Origin: Haloarchaeobius amylolyticus
GTDB taxonomy: Archaea > Halobacteriota > Halobacteria > Halobacteriales > Natrialbaceae
Direction: 5' to 3'
Assembly (NCBI RefSeq): GCF_026616195.1
Contig: NZ_JANHDH010000001.1
Coordinates: forward strand, 1,054,001-1,118,000
Length of the DNA stretch: 64,000 nucleotides
The translations under genes were made by a program, and so were the position numbers. The first letter of the stretch is position 1, and every line of letters starts with the position of its first letter. The notes under the pieces are model-generated. The model worked only from the letters and a program-made list of their open reading frames with translations. It searched no databases and was not told the DNA's origin. Below, one piece after another: positions 42,482 through 50,834 of the stretch.

Positions 42482-42604
42482 CGCACGCGTCGTCCGTCGG
42501 GCATCGACGCTGGTGCCCCTCGACCGCAAGCCGTGGCCGGGGTGGGAGTGACACTGTGTCCCTCGGGCAACCTTTTTTTCACCCCCTGTCGAACATCGGT
42601 GGAT

Positions 42605-43057
42605 ATGGAACGCGCACTTGCCGTCATCCGGAACGACTCCGAACAGACCCAGTCCCTCATCCGAGAGGCCGGCGAACTCGCCGCCGGGGTCGACGCCGAC
42701 CTCTCCCTGCTCCACGTCCTGCCGGAGGAGGAGTACGAGGAGATCATGTCCTCGCGACTGGAGACCAAGGGGAAGAGCTTCCCCCTCGACGAGGCCGAGA
42801 TGGAGGCCGAGCACTTCGCGACACAGGTCGGCCACAGGGCCCTGGAGAACGTCGACATCGAGTACGAGGTACTGGGGACCGTCGGCCGCGAGGAGCACGC
42901 CATCCTCGACGTCGCCGAGGAACTGGAGTGCGACCACCTCTTCATCTCGGGACGCCGCCGGTCCCCGAGCGGGAAGGCCCTGTTCGGTGACCTGACCCAG
43001 CGCATCCTCCTCAATTTCGACGGGCGGGTGACCGTCCAGCTCCACGAGGAGGAATGA
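42605..43057 (+). CDS. universal stress protein (UspA domain)
   Basis: A 150-residue single UspA domain: MERALAVIRNDSEQTQSLIREAGELAAGVDADLSLLHVLPEEEYEE, DIEYEVLGTVGREEHAILDVAEELECDHLFISGRRRSPSGKALFGDLTQRILLNFDGRVTVQ. The GRRRSPSGKALFGDL segment is the nucleotide-loop region. ATG 42605 is chosen over an upstream frame. The stop overlaps the MTH1187 gene by 4 bases. Confidence 0.88.
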   Translation: MERALAVIRNDSEQTQSLIREAGELAAGVDADLSLLHVLPEEEYEEIMSSRLETKGKSFPLDEAEMEAEHFATQVGHRALENVDIEYEVLGTVGREEHAILDVAEELECDHLFISGRRRSPSGKALFGDLTQRILLNFDGRVTVQLHEEE

Positions 43058-43371
43058 CGGTCGTCGCCTTCCTCTCGGTCGCCCCCGTCGTCGAGGGGAG
43101 CATGGCCGGCGAGGTCGCGAAGGCGGTCGCCGCCCTCGAGGACTTCGACGTGACCTACGAGACGACCCCGATGGGGACGACCATCGAGGCCGACGACGTG
43201 GCGACGGTGTTCGCCGCCGCCCAGGCCGCCCACGAGGCGGTCGACGGCGACCGCGTCTCGACGTTCCTGAAGATCGACGACAAGCGGACGAAGACGACCA
43301 CGGCGGACGACAAGGTCGCCGCGGTCGAGGGACACCTCGGACGGCCCGCCCGGAGCGACCCGGACGAGTAA
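43054..43371 (+). CDS. MTH1187/YkoF-family thiamine-binding protein
   Basis: A 105-residue protein of the MTH1187 (DUF77) family, which binds thiamine or its precursor. Family features: VVAFLSVAPVVEGSMAGEVAKAVAALEDFDVTYETTPMGTTIEAD and a C-terminal KIDDKRTKTTTADDKVAAVEGHL. The start overlaps the UspA stop (ATGA), implying co-translation, but no thiamine genes are adjacent. Confidence 0.85.
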   Translation: MTVVAFLSVAPVVEGSMAGEVAKAVAALEDFDVTYETTPMGTTIEADDVATVFAAAQAAHEAVDGDRVSTFLKIDDKRTKTTTADDKVAAVEGHLGRPARSDPDE

Positions 43372-43405
43372 CCAGACTTTTGACCTGTCGGGTCGTCGGG
43401 GGAGT

Positions 43406-43855
43406 ATGCGCAGACGGTCCCTGCTCGCAGCCCTCCCCGGTACCGGTCTCGCCCTCCTCGCCGGCTGTTCCGGCAGCGCGTCCAGTAACGACCCCGGCGT
43501 GAGACGGTGTTCGAGCGACAACGTGACACACGGTGCGGGCGACCTGCTCGACGGTGGTGTCCAGGTCGCCGACGTCGACGACCACGCGGCGGTCCTCGTC
43601 CCCATCCCGGGCGACCGCATCGACGAGGTCTCACGGCTCGTCGTCGAGTGGGACGGTGAACGTGCCACGGTCCCGGTCGAACCGAAGACCGAGACGACGA
43701 CGGGTGGGGCGAGTCGCTTCCCCGTCGACGGACCGGTCTACCACCAGCGACTCGGCGACCCCGACTGGACCGGCAGTCTGACCGTGACGGCGTACGGGAC
43801 CGACGACGCGGTCCTCGACTCCTTCGGATTCAGCTGGCACTGCGACGAGAACTGA
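43406..43855 (+). CDS. small Tat-type lipoprotein of unknown function
   Basis: A 149-residue exported protein with RRRSLLAALPGTGLALLAGC as signal and lipobox (Cys about 22). The mature part has Cys35 (RRCSSDN) and a C-terminal Cys in WHCDEN and reads as a beta-sandwich (VSRLVVEWDGERATVPVE; LTVTAYGTDDAVLDSFGF). Similar haloarchaeal lipoproteins are of unknown function. Confidence 0.75.
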   Translation: MRRRSLLAALPGTGLALLAGCSGSASSNDPGVRRCSSDNVTHGAGDLLDGGVQVADVDDHAAVLVPIPGDRIDEVSRLVVEWDGERATVPVEPKTETTTGGASRFPVDGPVYHQRLGDPDWTGSLTVTAYGTDDAVLDSFGFSWHCDEN

Positions 43856-43888
43856 AGCCATTTATCCGGAGGCGCACAACCCTCGCGC

Positions 43889-44821
43889 ATGGAGAGTCTC
43901 AACCGGATGGCCATCGAGCTCGTCGACGAGGCCATCGACTTCGCGGAGGTACTCGATATCGGGGCGTACGAACTGGAGAACGAGGCGACGGTCCTCGACT
44001 TCGGCGTGGACTTCCACGGGGGCGTCGAGGCCGGCGTCCTCCTCGCCGAGATACAGACCGGCGGCCTCGCGACCGTCCAGTCCCGCATGGGCGAGGTGGC
44101 GGGCGCGCCGATGCGCTACGTCGACGTGACGAGCGACCACCCAGAACTCGCCCTGCTGTGCTCGCAGAAGGCCGGCTGGGAGGTCAGCGTCGAGGACTTC
44201 GAGGGGCTCGGCAGTGGTCCCGCCCGCGCCCTCGTCGGCGCCGAGGACGTGTTCCAGCGCGTCGGCTACCACGACGCCTTCGACCTCACCGTCCTGACCA
44301 TCGAGTCCGACGCCCTCCCGGGCGAGGCCGTCGCCGAGCACGTCGCCGAGATGACAGAGACGAACACCTCGAGCGTCTTCCTCGCCGGCTTCCACACCGC
44401 GAGCCTCGCCGGCAGCATCAGCATCGGTGCCCGCGCCGCCGAACTGGCGGCGTTCCGACTCTCGGAACTGGGCTACGACCCGCTGAACCTCGTCTCGGTC
44501 TCGGGCACCGCCCCTGTCGCCCCGGTCGCCCCCTCGGAGGAGGAGGCGATGGCGCGGACCAACGACGCGCTGGCCTACGGCGGGCAGGTCACCCTCACGG
44601 TCGAGGAGGACTTCGACCGCTTCGACGAGGTCGTCTCCAGCGCGAACGACCAGTACGGCGAGCCCTTCGCCGACATCTTCGAGACCATCGACTGGGACTT
44701 CCACGAGCTCGACGAGAGCGTGTTCGCGCCGGCACAGATAACGGTCGACGTACTGGGCGGCCCGACCCACGTCTACGGCGAGACCGACGAGGAACTGCTC
44801 GCCGAGTCGTTCGGACTGTGA
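43889..44821 (+). CDS. mch: methenyltetrahydromethanopterin cyclohydrolase
   Basis: A 310-residue enzyme that hydrolyses a methenyl-pterin to the formyl form; in haloarchaea it serves folate-linked C1 metabolism, not methanogenesis. Family features: ESLNRMAIELVDEAIDFAEVLDI, GVDFHGGVEAG, the segment PEPPEL-type loop replaced by VTSDHPELALLCSQKAGWEV and GSGPARAL. Full length. The GTG start of the next gene overlaps its TGA, so the two products are co-translated. Confidence 0.93.
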   Translation: MESLNRMAIELVDEAIDFAEVLDIGAYELENEATVLDFGVDFHGGVEAGVLLAEIQTGGLATVQSRMGEVAGAPMRYVDVTSDHPELALLCSQKAGWEVSVEDFEGLGSGPARALVGAEDVFQRVGYHDAFDLTVLTIESDALPGEAVAEHVAEMTETNTSSVFLAGFHTASLAGSISIGARAAELAAFRLSELGYDPLNLVSVSGTAPVAPVAPSEEEAMARTNDALAYGGQVTLTVEEDFDRFDEVVSSANDQYGEPFADIFETIDWDFHELDESVFAPAQITVDVLGGPTHVYGETDEELLAESFGL

Positions 44822-45306
44822 AGTTCAAGCACGTCCCCCCAGCGCCCGACTCGCTCGACTTCGTCGAGACCGCCCAGCGCGCGGTCCCCCTCGTCCCCGG
44901 CAGCGAGGACGACTGCTGTGCCCGCATGCTCCAGCGCACCGACCTCGTCTCGCGCGACCAGGCCGCGACGTGGCTGACGTTCCTCCGGGCGGTCGGCCTC
45001 GCCGAGGAGGGGCCGAGTGGCTTCAGCCGCATCCGGCAGGAGCCGACGCGTGAACACCTCCAGGAGGCGTTCCTTGCGGGCGTCTTCGGCGCCGAAGACG
45101 TGCTCACCATCCTCCGCGAGGCGGACGAGCCCCTCACCGCCGACGCCGTGTTCGAGCGCTACCGCGAGCAGGTACCCCAGTGGGAGCGCCACAAGAACCC
45201 GAACACGTGGGAGGAGGTCTGGTCCGAGAAGGTCGAGTTCGAACTCGGCTGGCTCGCCCTGCTCGACCTCGCGGAGCGGACCGACGACGGGTACCGGGCG
45301 GCCTGA
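44818..45306 (+). CDS. hypothetical protein coupled to mch
   Basis: A 162-residue protein beginning with GTG in a GTGA overlap with the mch stop. It is largely helical: SRDQAATWLTFLRAVGLAEEGPSGFSRI and ILREADEPLTADAVFERYREQVPQWERHKN look like helix-turn-helix or winged-helix units. No DNA-binding wing is clear. Tight coupling to mch suggests a C1-pathway-related role, which is inference. Confidence 0.7.
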   Translation: MKFKHVPPAPDSLDFVETAQRAVPLVPGSEDDCCARMLQRTDLVSRDQAATWLTFLRAVGLAEEGPSGFSRIRQEPTREHLQEAFLAGVFGAEDVLTILREADEPLTADAVFERYREQVPQWERHKNPNTWEEVWSEKVEFELGWLALLDLAERTDDGYRAA

Positions 45307-45308
45307 GT

Positions 45309-45350
45309 CCGGGACGGCCCCAGACCGGGACGGCCCCAGTCCGGGGCGAC
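45309..45350. repeat. short tandem repeat (16-base unit, about 2.5 copies)
   Basis: ccgggacggccccaga, ccgggacggccccagt and a partial third ccggggcga lie between a stop codon and the HAD gene start. No function evident. Confidence 0.7.
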
Positions 45351-45416
45351 GAGGCTCGGGACACCGTCTCACCCCTGCCCTGTGATTTATCTCGCTGGAC
45401 GGCCCACTCTCGCCCG

Positions 45417-46100
45417 ATGACTGCCCCCGTCGACACCGTCCTGTTCGACCTCGACGACACCCTCTGTACCTACCGCCGGTCGGTCCCGGAGATGCTCGAC
45501 GTCGCCTTCGAGGCCGTCGGCGTCGACCCCTTCTTCGCGGCCCCGGACTACTACGAGCGCTACGACCGGTTCGTCGACGACTGCTCGGGGATGCGCGAAC
45601 TCCGTGCGACCTGCTTCGCCAGCCTCGCCGAGGAGACGGGGTACGACCCCGACCTCGGCCGGGAACTCGCGGCGGCCTACGCCGACGAACGCGACCACGG
45701 GAACGTCGAGCCACTCCCGGGCGCCGGTTCGGCGGTCGAGGCGCTCGCGGGTGACCACCGGCTCGCGGTCGTCACGAACGGCGCGCCGGAGATGCAGGGC
45801 CAGAAGCTTTCGGCCCTCCCGTTCGCCGACGCCTTCGAGCACGTCGTCCACGCCGGGTACGACACGCCAGCGAAGCCGGCCCCCGACGCCTTCCACCACG
45901 TCCTCGACCTGCTCGGGAGCGATTCTGCGAGGACGGTCCACGTCGGGAACTCGCTGCGCTCGGACGTGGCGGGGGCCCAGGCTGCCGGCGTCCGGGCAGC
46001 GTGGCTCGCCGGCGAGGCTGGACAGCACCCGGGAACGGACGAACCGACCCCCGAGTACGTCCTCGAATCCCTGGGCGAGTTGACCGACCCGCCCTGGTGA
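45417..46100 (+). CDS. HAD-superfamily hydrolase
   Basis: A 227-residue haloacid-dehalogenase-type phosphatase. Motif I is LFDLDDTLCTY (Asp about 12 and 14), motif II VVTNGAPE, motif III Lys in TPAKPAPDAFHH and motif IV HVGNSLRSDVAGAQ. An inserted helical cap (about residues 20-85) puts it in the C1-cap group. ATG 45417 is chosen since the upstream frame is not coding-like. Substrate unknown. Confidence 0.9.
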   Translation: MTAPVDTVLFDLDDTLCTYRRSVPEMLDVAFEAVGVDPFFAAPDYYERYDRFVDDCSGMRELRATCFASLAEETGYDPDLGRELAAAYADERDHGNVEPLPGAGSAVEALAGDHRLAVVTNGAPEMQGQKLSALPFADAFEHVVHAGYDTPAKPAPDAFHHVLDLLGSDSARTVHVGNSLRSDVAGAQAAGVRAAWLAGEAGQHPGTDEPTPEYVLESLGELTDPPW

Positions 46101-46137
46101 CCGGCGAACGAACCGTGAACCGGCGAGAAAAGCCGGG

Positions 46138-47088
46138 TTACTGTATCTCGATGCGCTGCCAGGCGGACTCCGCCTCCTCGACCAGGCGCTCGATACGTTC
46201 CTGCATCGGGGGATGGGTCGCCAGCAGTCGGGTGAGCGTCCCCTCCTCGGAGCCGTGGATGTACAGCGACGACAGCAGTCCACCCGGCGGCTCGGAGGCG
46301 CGCTGGATACGGGCGAGCGCCCGGGCCAGCGTCATCGGGCTGCCGGTGAGTTCGACCGCCCGGTCGTCGGCCGCGATCTCCCGGCGGCGCGAGTGCGCCC
46401 GCAGTGCCAGCGTCAGCACCAGCATCACGACGACCACCGCGGAGGCGACCTGCGCGTGGGTCCGGCGGAGGTGCTCGCCGAAGGGCCGGGGGCGCTCGCC
46501 ACGGATCCACCGCAGCGACCGCCGGAACCCGGCCACGAGGAGCCCGACCGGGAGCAACAGGAGGAAGACGAACCCGCTGACGGTCTGGGCGACGCTGAAC
46601 CCGAGCGTCTGGACGAGGCTGTCGCGGCTCTCCAGGTGGGCGAGTTCGTGGGCGACGATGGTCTCCAGTTCGTCCAGCGAGAGGATGCGGAAGAGGCTCG
46701 CGTCGAGGACGACCACCCCACGCTTGCGACCGCCGAGCGCGAGCGCGTTCGGGGCGTGCATCCGGGCGACGAGCAACTGCGGGCGCTCGACGTCCAGTTG
46801 CTCGCTCAGGCGGTCGACCCGGGCGTGGAGCTGCGGGGCTCGCTCCCGGGGCAGGTCGACGGCGTCCAGCGACCGCAGGATGCGGGCGGTCCCGCCGCGG
46901 TAGCTCGCGTAGCCGAACAGGAGCGCGGACGCGAGCATCGCGGCGACGAACAGGACCGGGTCGGGCCGACTGGCCCAGAGCGACGCCGCGACCTCGGCCA
47001 GCAGCGACCCGACCAGCAGGTAGCAGCCGACGAGGACCAGCCCGGTCACCGCCATGGAGAGGCGGACCGCGGACGAGCGACTATCCAT
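46138..47088 (-). CDS. M48-family membrane zinc metalloprotease (HtpX-like)
   Basis: A 316-residue membrane protease. Two N-terminal spans (about 9-30 and 42-60), then the active-site motif IVAHELAHLESRD (about residue 148-160, HExxH), a further span pair (about 172-192 and 225-242) and a later Glu in RREIAADDRAVEL that supplies the third zinc ligand. Likely degrades misfolded membrane proteins. ATG 47088 gives MDSRSSAVRLSM. Confidence 0.88.
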   Translation of the reverse strand: MDSRSSAVRLSMAVTGLVLVGCYLLVGSLLAEVAASLWASRPDPVLFVAAMLASALLFGYASYRGGTARILRSLDAVDLPRERAPQLHARVDRLSEQLDVERPQLLVARMHAPNALALGGRKRGVVVLDASLFRILSLDELETIVAHELAHLESRDSLVQTLGFSVAQTVSGFVFLLLLPVGLLVAGFRRSLRWIRGERPRPFGEHLRRTHAQVASAVVVVMLVLTLALRAHSRRREIAADDRAVELTGSPMTLARALARIQRASEPPGGLLSSLYIHGSEEGTLTRLLATHPPMQERIERLVEEAESAWQRIEIQ

Positions 47089-47167
47089 CTGTGCTACCTG
47101 TTCGACCGCCAGCAAAAAACGTGTGTCGGGCGACCGTGTCCCCCGGTTGCAGTGTGACGGCAGGTGG

Positions 47168-48811
47168 TCACTCCCGGTAGACGTTGGTGACCGTCCCGAC
47201 GCCCTTGGACTGGCCCTCGCGGAAGACGAAGCGCTGGCCCTCCTCGACCATGTAGGGCTTGAACTTGAACCGGACGCGGGTGCGACCCTTGTCGCCGGGC
47301 AGGAGCCGACCCTCCTCGGGCGTGAAGACCGACGCCTCGCTGATGGTCTCCAGGTGGACGACGGGCTCGTATCCCTCGCCGATGCGGGTCGGGTGGTTGA
47401 GCACCATCACCTCGGCCTCGAACTCACGGACGGTCGCGGGGTCGCTCTCGCGGGGGACGAGCGCCATTCCACGCTCGATCTCGTTCTCGGCGACGCCCTT
47501 GAGCGCGATGCCGACGATGCGGCCGGCCTTGGCCTCGTCGACGCGGTGGTAGTGCATCTCGATGGACCGGGCCTCCACCTCGCGCCAGGAGCCGTCGGGC
47601 ATCGGGCCGAGCAGGAGTTCGTCGCCGGCCTCGACCTCGCCGGACATGATGGTGCCGGAGGCGACCGCGCCGACCCCGGTGACGGAGTAGGTCCGGTCGA
47701 TGTACATCCGGAAGTCGCCCTCGGTCCCGGCGGTCTTGGGCAGGCGCTCGAACAGCTCGTCGAGGGTGTCGAGGCCGTCCATCGTGACCGAACTGGTCGT
47801 GAGGATGGGGACGACCGTGTCGCTGATCTCCTCGACGGCGGCGTCGACCCCGTGGCGGTCGACCCGCAGGGGCGTCTTGCCCACGTCGCGGAGCAGGCGC
47901 TCGACCTCGCGTTCGACCTCCTCCAGACGCTCCTCGTCCACGATGTCCTTCTTCGTGAGGACGACCATCGTGGGCAGGTCGGTCGCCAGCAGGACGCCGA
48001 GGTGTTCCCGGGTCGTCTTCGTCGGGCCGTCGTCGGCCGCGACCGTCAGCAGGCCGTAGTCCAGTTTCTGGCCGACCAGCCCCCGGATCGTGGTGCGGAG
48101 CCACGGCTCGTGGCCGACCGTGTCGACGAACGAGACCAGCCGGTCGGACTCCGTGACGATGCGGGCACGGTCCTGCTTGCGGTGCGGGTTGTTCATGTGG
48201 ACCGGGCCGTCGTCGTTGAAGCCGTAGACGGCGTAGGAGAGGTCCGCCGAGAGGCCGCGTTCGACCTCGTGCGGCTTCACGTCGAGGTAGCCGCGGGTCG
48301 CCCCGTCGCCGTCGTCGGCCTGGCCGGTGACCAGCGAGCCGACGAGTGTGGACTTCCCGTGGTCGACGTGGCCCGCTGTCCCGACCACGATGTGCTCGTC
48401 GTCGGTCTCCAGCACGCCGCCCTCGCGGATCTCGGCGACGCCGACGATGCCTCTGGTGGCCTCTGCATCCTCGGTGGTCCCGCGGTGGACACCGGAGTCG
48501 CTGACGCCCCACGTCTGGACGTTCTCGATGTGTGCACCCGCCTCTTCGGCCAGCAGGCTCAGCACGTCCATGGTCTCCGAGAAGACGTCGGGTTCGATAC
48601 CGGCGAGGCCGCCATCGTCCGTGACGCCGACGACGTACATCGCTTCGCCGTCGCCCGAGAGGACGCGGTGGCGCAGTTGCGCCGCCAGACTCTCCCGCCG
48701 GCCGTCGGCGAGGTGGACGTCCTTCGAGAGTCGCTCCTTGAATTCGACGTTACCGCCCTCCTGTTCACCGCGCTCGAGGGCTCGCTCCAACACGGCCCGG
48801 TCAGGGCTCAT
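47168..48811 (-). CDS. GTPBP1-family translational GTPase
   Basis: A 547-residue EF-Tu-like GTPase of the archaeal GTPBP1/GTPBP2 type. The N-terminal 130 residues (ERALERGEQEGGNVEFKERLSKD...) precede the G-domain: G1 GTAGHVDHGKST (about 143-154), G3 DTVGHE, G4 TKKD. The C-terminal beta-barrel domains read DRTYSVTGVGAVASGTIMSG and TRVRFKFKPYMVEEGQRFVFREG. Probable role in ribosome quality control or mRNA surveillance. The promoter region has a palindromic acaattgt at 48857-48864. Confidence 0.88.
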   Translation of the reverse strand: MSPDRAVLERALERGEQEGGNVEFKERLSKDVHLADGRRESLAAQLRHRVLSGDGEAMYVVGVTDDGGLAGIEPDVFSETMDVLSLLAEEAGAHIENVQTWGVSDSGVHRGTTEDAEATRGIVGVAEIREGGVLETDDEHIVVGTAGHVDHGKSTLVGSLVTGQADDGDGATRGYLDVKPHEVERGLSADLSYAVYGFNDDGPVHMNNPHRKQDRARIVTESDRLVSFVDTVGHEPWLRTTIRGLVGQKLDYGLLTVAADDGPTKTTREHLGVLLATDLPTMVVLTKKDIVDEERLEEVEREVERLLRDVGKTPLRVDRHGVDAAVEEISDTVVPILTTSSVTMDGLDTLDELFERLPKTAGTEGDFRMYIDRTYSVTGVGAVASGTIMSGEVEAGDELLLGPMPDGSWREVEARSIEMHYHRVDEAKAGRIVGIALKGVAENEIERGMALVPRESDPATVREFEAEVMVLNHPTRIGEGYEPVVHLETISEASVFTPEEGRLLPGDKGRTRVRFKFKPYMVEEGQRFVFREGQSKGVGTVTNVYRE

Positions 48812-48931
48812 ATCTCCGGGTTAGGAGACAGGTGGCAAAAGACTTCTCGTCTTATGACAATTGTTATCACAATACGTTCTGAGGGGTCGCGGGGGACACC
48901 CCGGCCCCGTGAGTAGTCTTTCCGGCGTGCA

Positions 48932-49504
48932 TCACCAGTCGTCCTTGAGCCGCTCGTAGGCCGCGTTCACCCGCTTGAACGCCTCCTCGTCGCCGTCGGG
49001 GCGGTCCGGGTGGACGTCCTTGACCTTCTCCCGGTACGCCGCCCGGATGGCGTCCTCGTCGGCGTCCGGCCGCAGGCCGAGCCGGGAGAGCGCCTGCTTG
49101 CGCGTCGGGCCGTCCGACATCTGGACGGTGCGGCGCTGTCGCTGGCGTCGGCGACGCTCGTCGGAGACGCGGCCCGCCTGCTGGAACCGTGCCCGGCGGC
49201 GGCGCTCCTCGGCGGCGCGGCGGGCCTCGCGGGCGAACCGGCTCCGGCCGCCGCGGGCCCCTTCCTGGGCCTTCTGCTGGGCGGTCCGGCGGCGCTCCCC
49301 GAACCCGTCGGCGTGTGTCGCGGCCGCGACGCGCTCGCGGAGCTTGCCGCTCGCCTGGAACCACATGAAGTACGTCGTGGCGGCGAACGGGAGCGCGACG
49401 CCGAGGACGACGAACTCGCGGGTCACGATGGCGACGACCGCGAGGACCGTCGTCAGCCCGGCGAAGACGGCTGCCAGTCCGAACAGGAGTGGCGAATCTC
49501 GCAC
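48932..49504 (-). CDS. membrane-anchored J-domain protein
   Basis: About 190 residues starting with GTG 49504 (RDSPLLFGLAAVFAGLTTVL); an upstream ATG at 49558 is the alternative. Two N-terminal spans (about 7-45) are followed by a basic Arg/Ala/Gln-rich helix and a C-terminal J domain (about 130-190) with QALSRLGLRPDADEDAIRAAYREKVKDVHPDRPDGDEEAF, in which HPD is intact. It would recruit DnaK to the membrane. Confidence 0.8.
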   Translation of the reverse strand: MRDSPLLFGLAAVFAGLTTVLAVVAIVTREFVVLGVALPFAATTYFMWFQASGKLRERVAAATHADGFGERRRTAQQKAQEGARGGRSRFAREARRAAEERRRRARFQQAGRVSDERRRRQRQRRTVQMSDGPTRKQALSRLGLRPDADEDAIRAAYREKVKDVHPDRPDGDEEAFKRVNAAYERLKDDW

Positions 49505-49666
49505 GCTGTGACGATACGTGCCACGCGACCCTAAACGACTCGGTGCGCTGGGGGGCACGGTTCGGAAGTAGGCGGGCAGCAGGTACAGGGTGGCGGATGG
49601 AGGGTGGGAGTGCAGGTGGCGGGTGCAGGGCGGGAACCTAAGGCCTGCGGCGTGCTACTCTCTCGC

Positions 49667-49846
49667 ATGAGCGTCGCAGGCCTCTGCCAGATATGCGAGG
49701 ACGCCAGAGCCCGCCAGCACTGCAACCGCTGTGGGGCGATGGTCTGTGAGAACCACTTCGACCGCGACCACGGCATGTGCCTCGACTGTGCGAGCCGGGC
49801 CGACCCCCGTGGCGTCGACGAGGGCGCAGACACCTACCAGTTCTGA
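49667..49846 (+). CDS. HIT-type zinc-finger protein (59 residues)
   Basis: A 59-residue Cys/His-rich protein: CQIC, HCNRCG, CENHF and DHGMCLDC supply eight ligands, as in HIT or B-box type fingers that bind two zincs. ATG 49667 is chosen after a TATA-like aacctaagg; the region upstream is G-rich. Probably a protein-interaction module; partner unknown. Confidence 0.75.
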   Translation: MSVAGLCQICEDARARQHCNRCGAMVCENHFDRDHGMCLDCASRADPRGVDEGADTYQF

Positions 49847-49861
49847 GTCCGGCGAAGAAGC

Positions 49862-49889
49862 GGGGCCGGGGGCCGGGGGGCCGGGTGGG
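49862..49889 (+). other. G-quadruplex-type motif between convergent genes
   Basis: Plus-strand runs of G4, G5, G6, G3 and G3 separated by one or two bases lie between the stops of the zinc-finger gene and pyrF. It would be in the 3' part of the zinc-finger mRNA. Whether it is a terminator or chance in GC-rich DNA cannot be told. Confidence 0.5.
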
Positions 49890-49909
49890 CGGTCGCGGGA
49901 CCGTCCGGT

Positions 49910-50716
49910 TCAGTCGCGGTACCGGTTCAGCCGGGTCTTGAGCCGCTTCGCCGACTGGCCGGCGGCCTGGAAGAACCCCTTCTCGTCGTGGGCGTTCTCA
50001 CCCGCGAAGATGATGCCCCGCGAGGAGTTGACGAGGCCGACCCCGTCGGCGAGGCCGTACTCGACCGCGGCCTCGGCGTCGCCACCCTGTGCGCCGACGC
50101 CGGGGACGAGGAACGGCAGGTCCGGTACCTGTTCGCGCAGCTCCTCGAGTTCGTCCGGCGTCGTCGCACCGACGACCAGTCCGACGTTCCCGTGCTCGTT
50201 CCAGAGGTCCGCGAGGGCCGCGACGCGCTCGTAGAGGGGCTCGCCGGAGGCGAGTTCGAGGTCCTGCAGGTCGGCGCCGCCGGGGTTCGAGGTGCGACAG
50301 AGGATGAACACGCCCTTGTCGGCCCGCGAGAGGAACGGGTCCAGCGAGTCCCGGCCCATGTACGGGTTCACCGTGATGGCGTCGGCGTGGTCGAGCAACT
50401 CGGCGTACTGCCGGGTCGTGTTCCCGATGTCGGCGCGCTTGGCGTCGAGCAGGACGGGGACGTCCTTCCCGTGGGCGTAGGCGATGGTCTCGCGCAGGGC
50501 CGCCCAGCCGTCGCCGTCCTCGTAGAACGCCGCGTTCGGCTTGAAGCAGGCCGCGTGTTCGTGTGTCGCGTCGATGATGCGGCGGTTGAACGCCCACCGG
50601 GGCAGGTCGTGGTCCGCGAGGAACTCGGGGATGCGGTCCGGGTCGGGGTCCAGCCCGACCGAGACGACGGTGTCCTGCTCCCGAATCCGCGCGCCGAGAC
50701 GCTCGAAGAAGCTCAT
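49910..50716 (-). CDS. pyrF: orotidine 5'-phosphate decarboxylase
   Basis: A 268-residue TIM-barrel enzyme making UMP from OMP. The catalytic Asp-Lys-Asp set is in VLLDAKRADIGNTTRQYAE (about residue 88-100), and LVPGVGAQGGDAEAAVEYG near the end is the phosphate loop. Long-form (family 2) length. Its promoter is a mirror of that for the divergent DUF389 gene. Confidence 0.95.
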   Translation of the reverse strand: MSFFERLGARIREQDTVVSVGLDPDPDRIPEFLADHDLPRWAFNRRIIDATHEHAACFKPNAAFYEDGDGWAALRETIAYAHGKDVPVLLDAKRADIGNTTRQYAELLDHADAITVNPYMGRDSLDPFLSRADKGVFILCRTSNPGGADLQDLELASGEPLYERVAALADLWNEHGNVGLVVGATTPDELEELREQVPDLPFLVPGVGAQGGDAEAAVEYGLADGVGLVNSSRGIIFAGENAHDEKGFFQAAGQSAKRLKTRLNRYRD

Positions 50717-50734
50717 TTGATTGGCGTGGGACTG

Positions 50735-50816
50735 GGCCGATTAAGAGGGTTGCTATCGCCGGTCGTCGGACCGTGACCGTGAGGTATCAGCGGCTCGAAT
50801 ATCGGCTTAATCGGCC
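50735..50816. promoter_or_regulatory. mirrored divergent promoters of pyrF and the DUF389 gene
   Basis: The 11-base core cttaatcggcc occurs on the minus strand at 50735-50745 and on the plus strand at 50806-50816. Each copy ends exactly 18 bases before its ATG (50716 and 50835), as expected for leaderless TATA boxes. The exact symmetry suggests a shared control. Confidence 0.6.
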
Positions 50817-50834
50817 GACCGACCTATTCTCTGC

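Noticed and set aside
47054-48916. A 620-codon plus-strand frame opposite the GTPBP1-type GTPase
   Set aside because: Shadow; the minus strand carries clear G-motifs.
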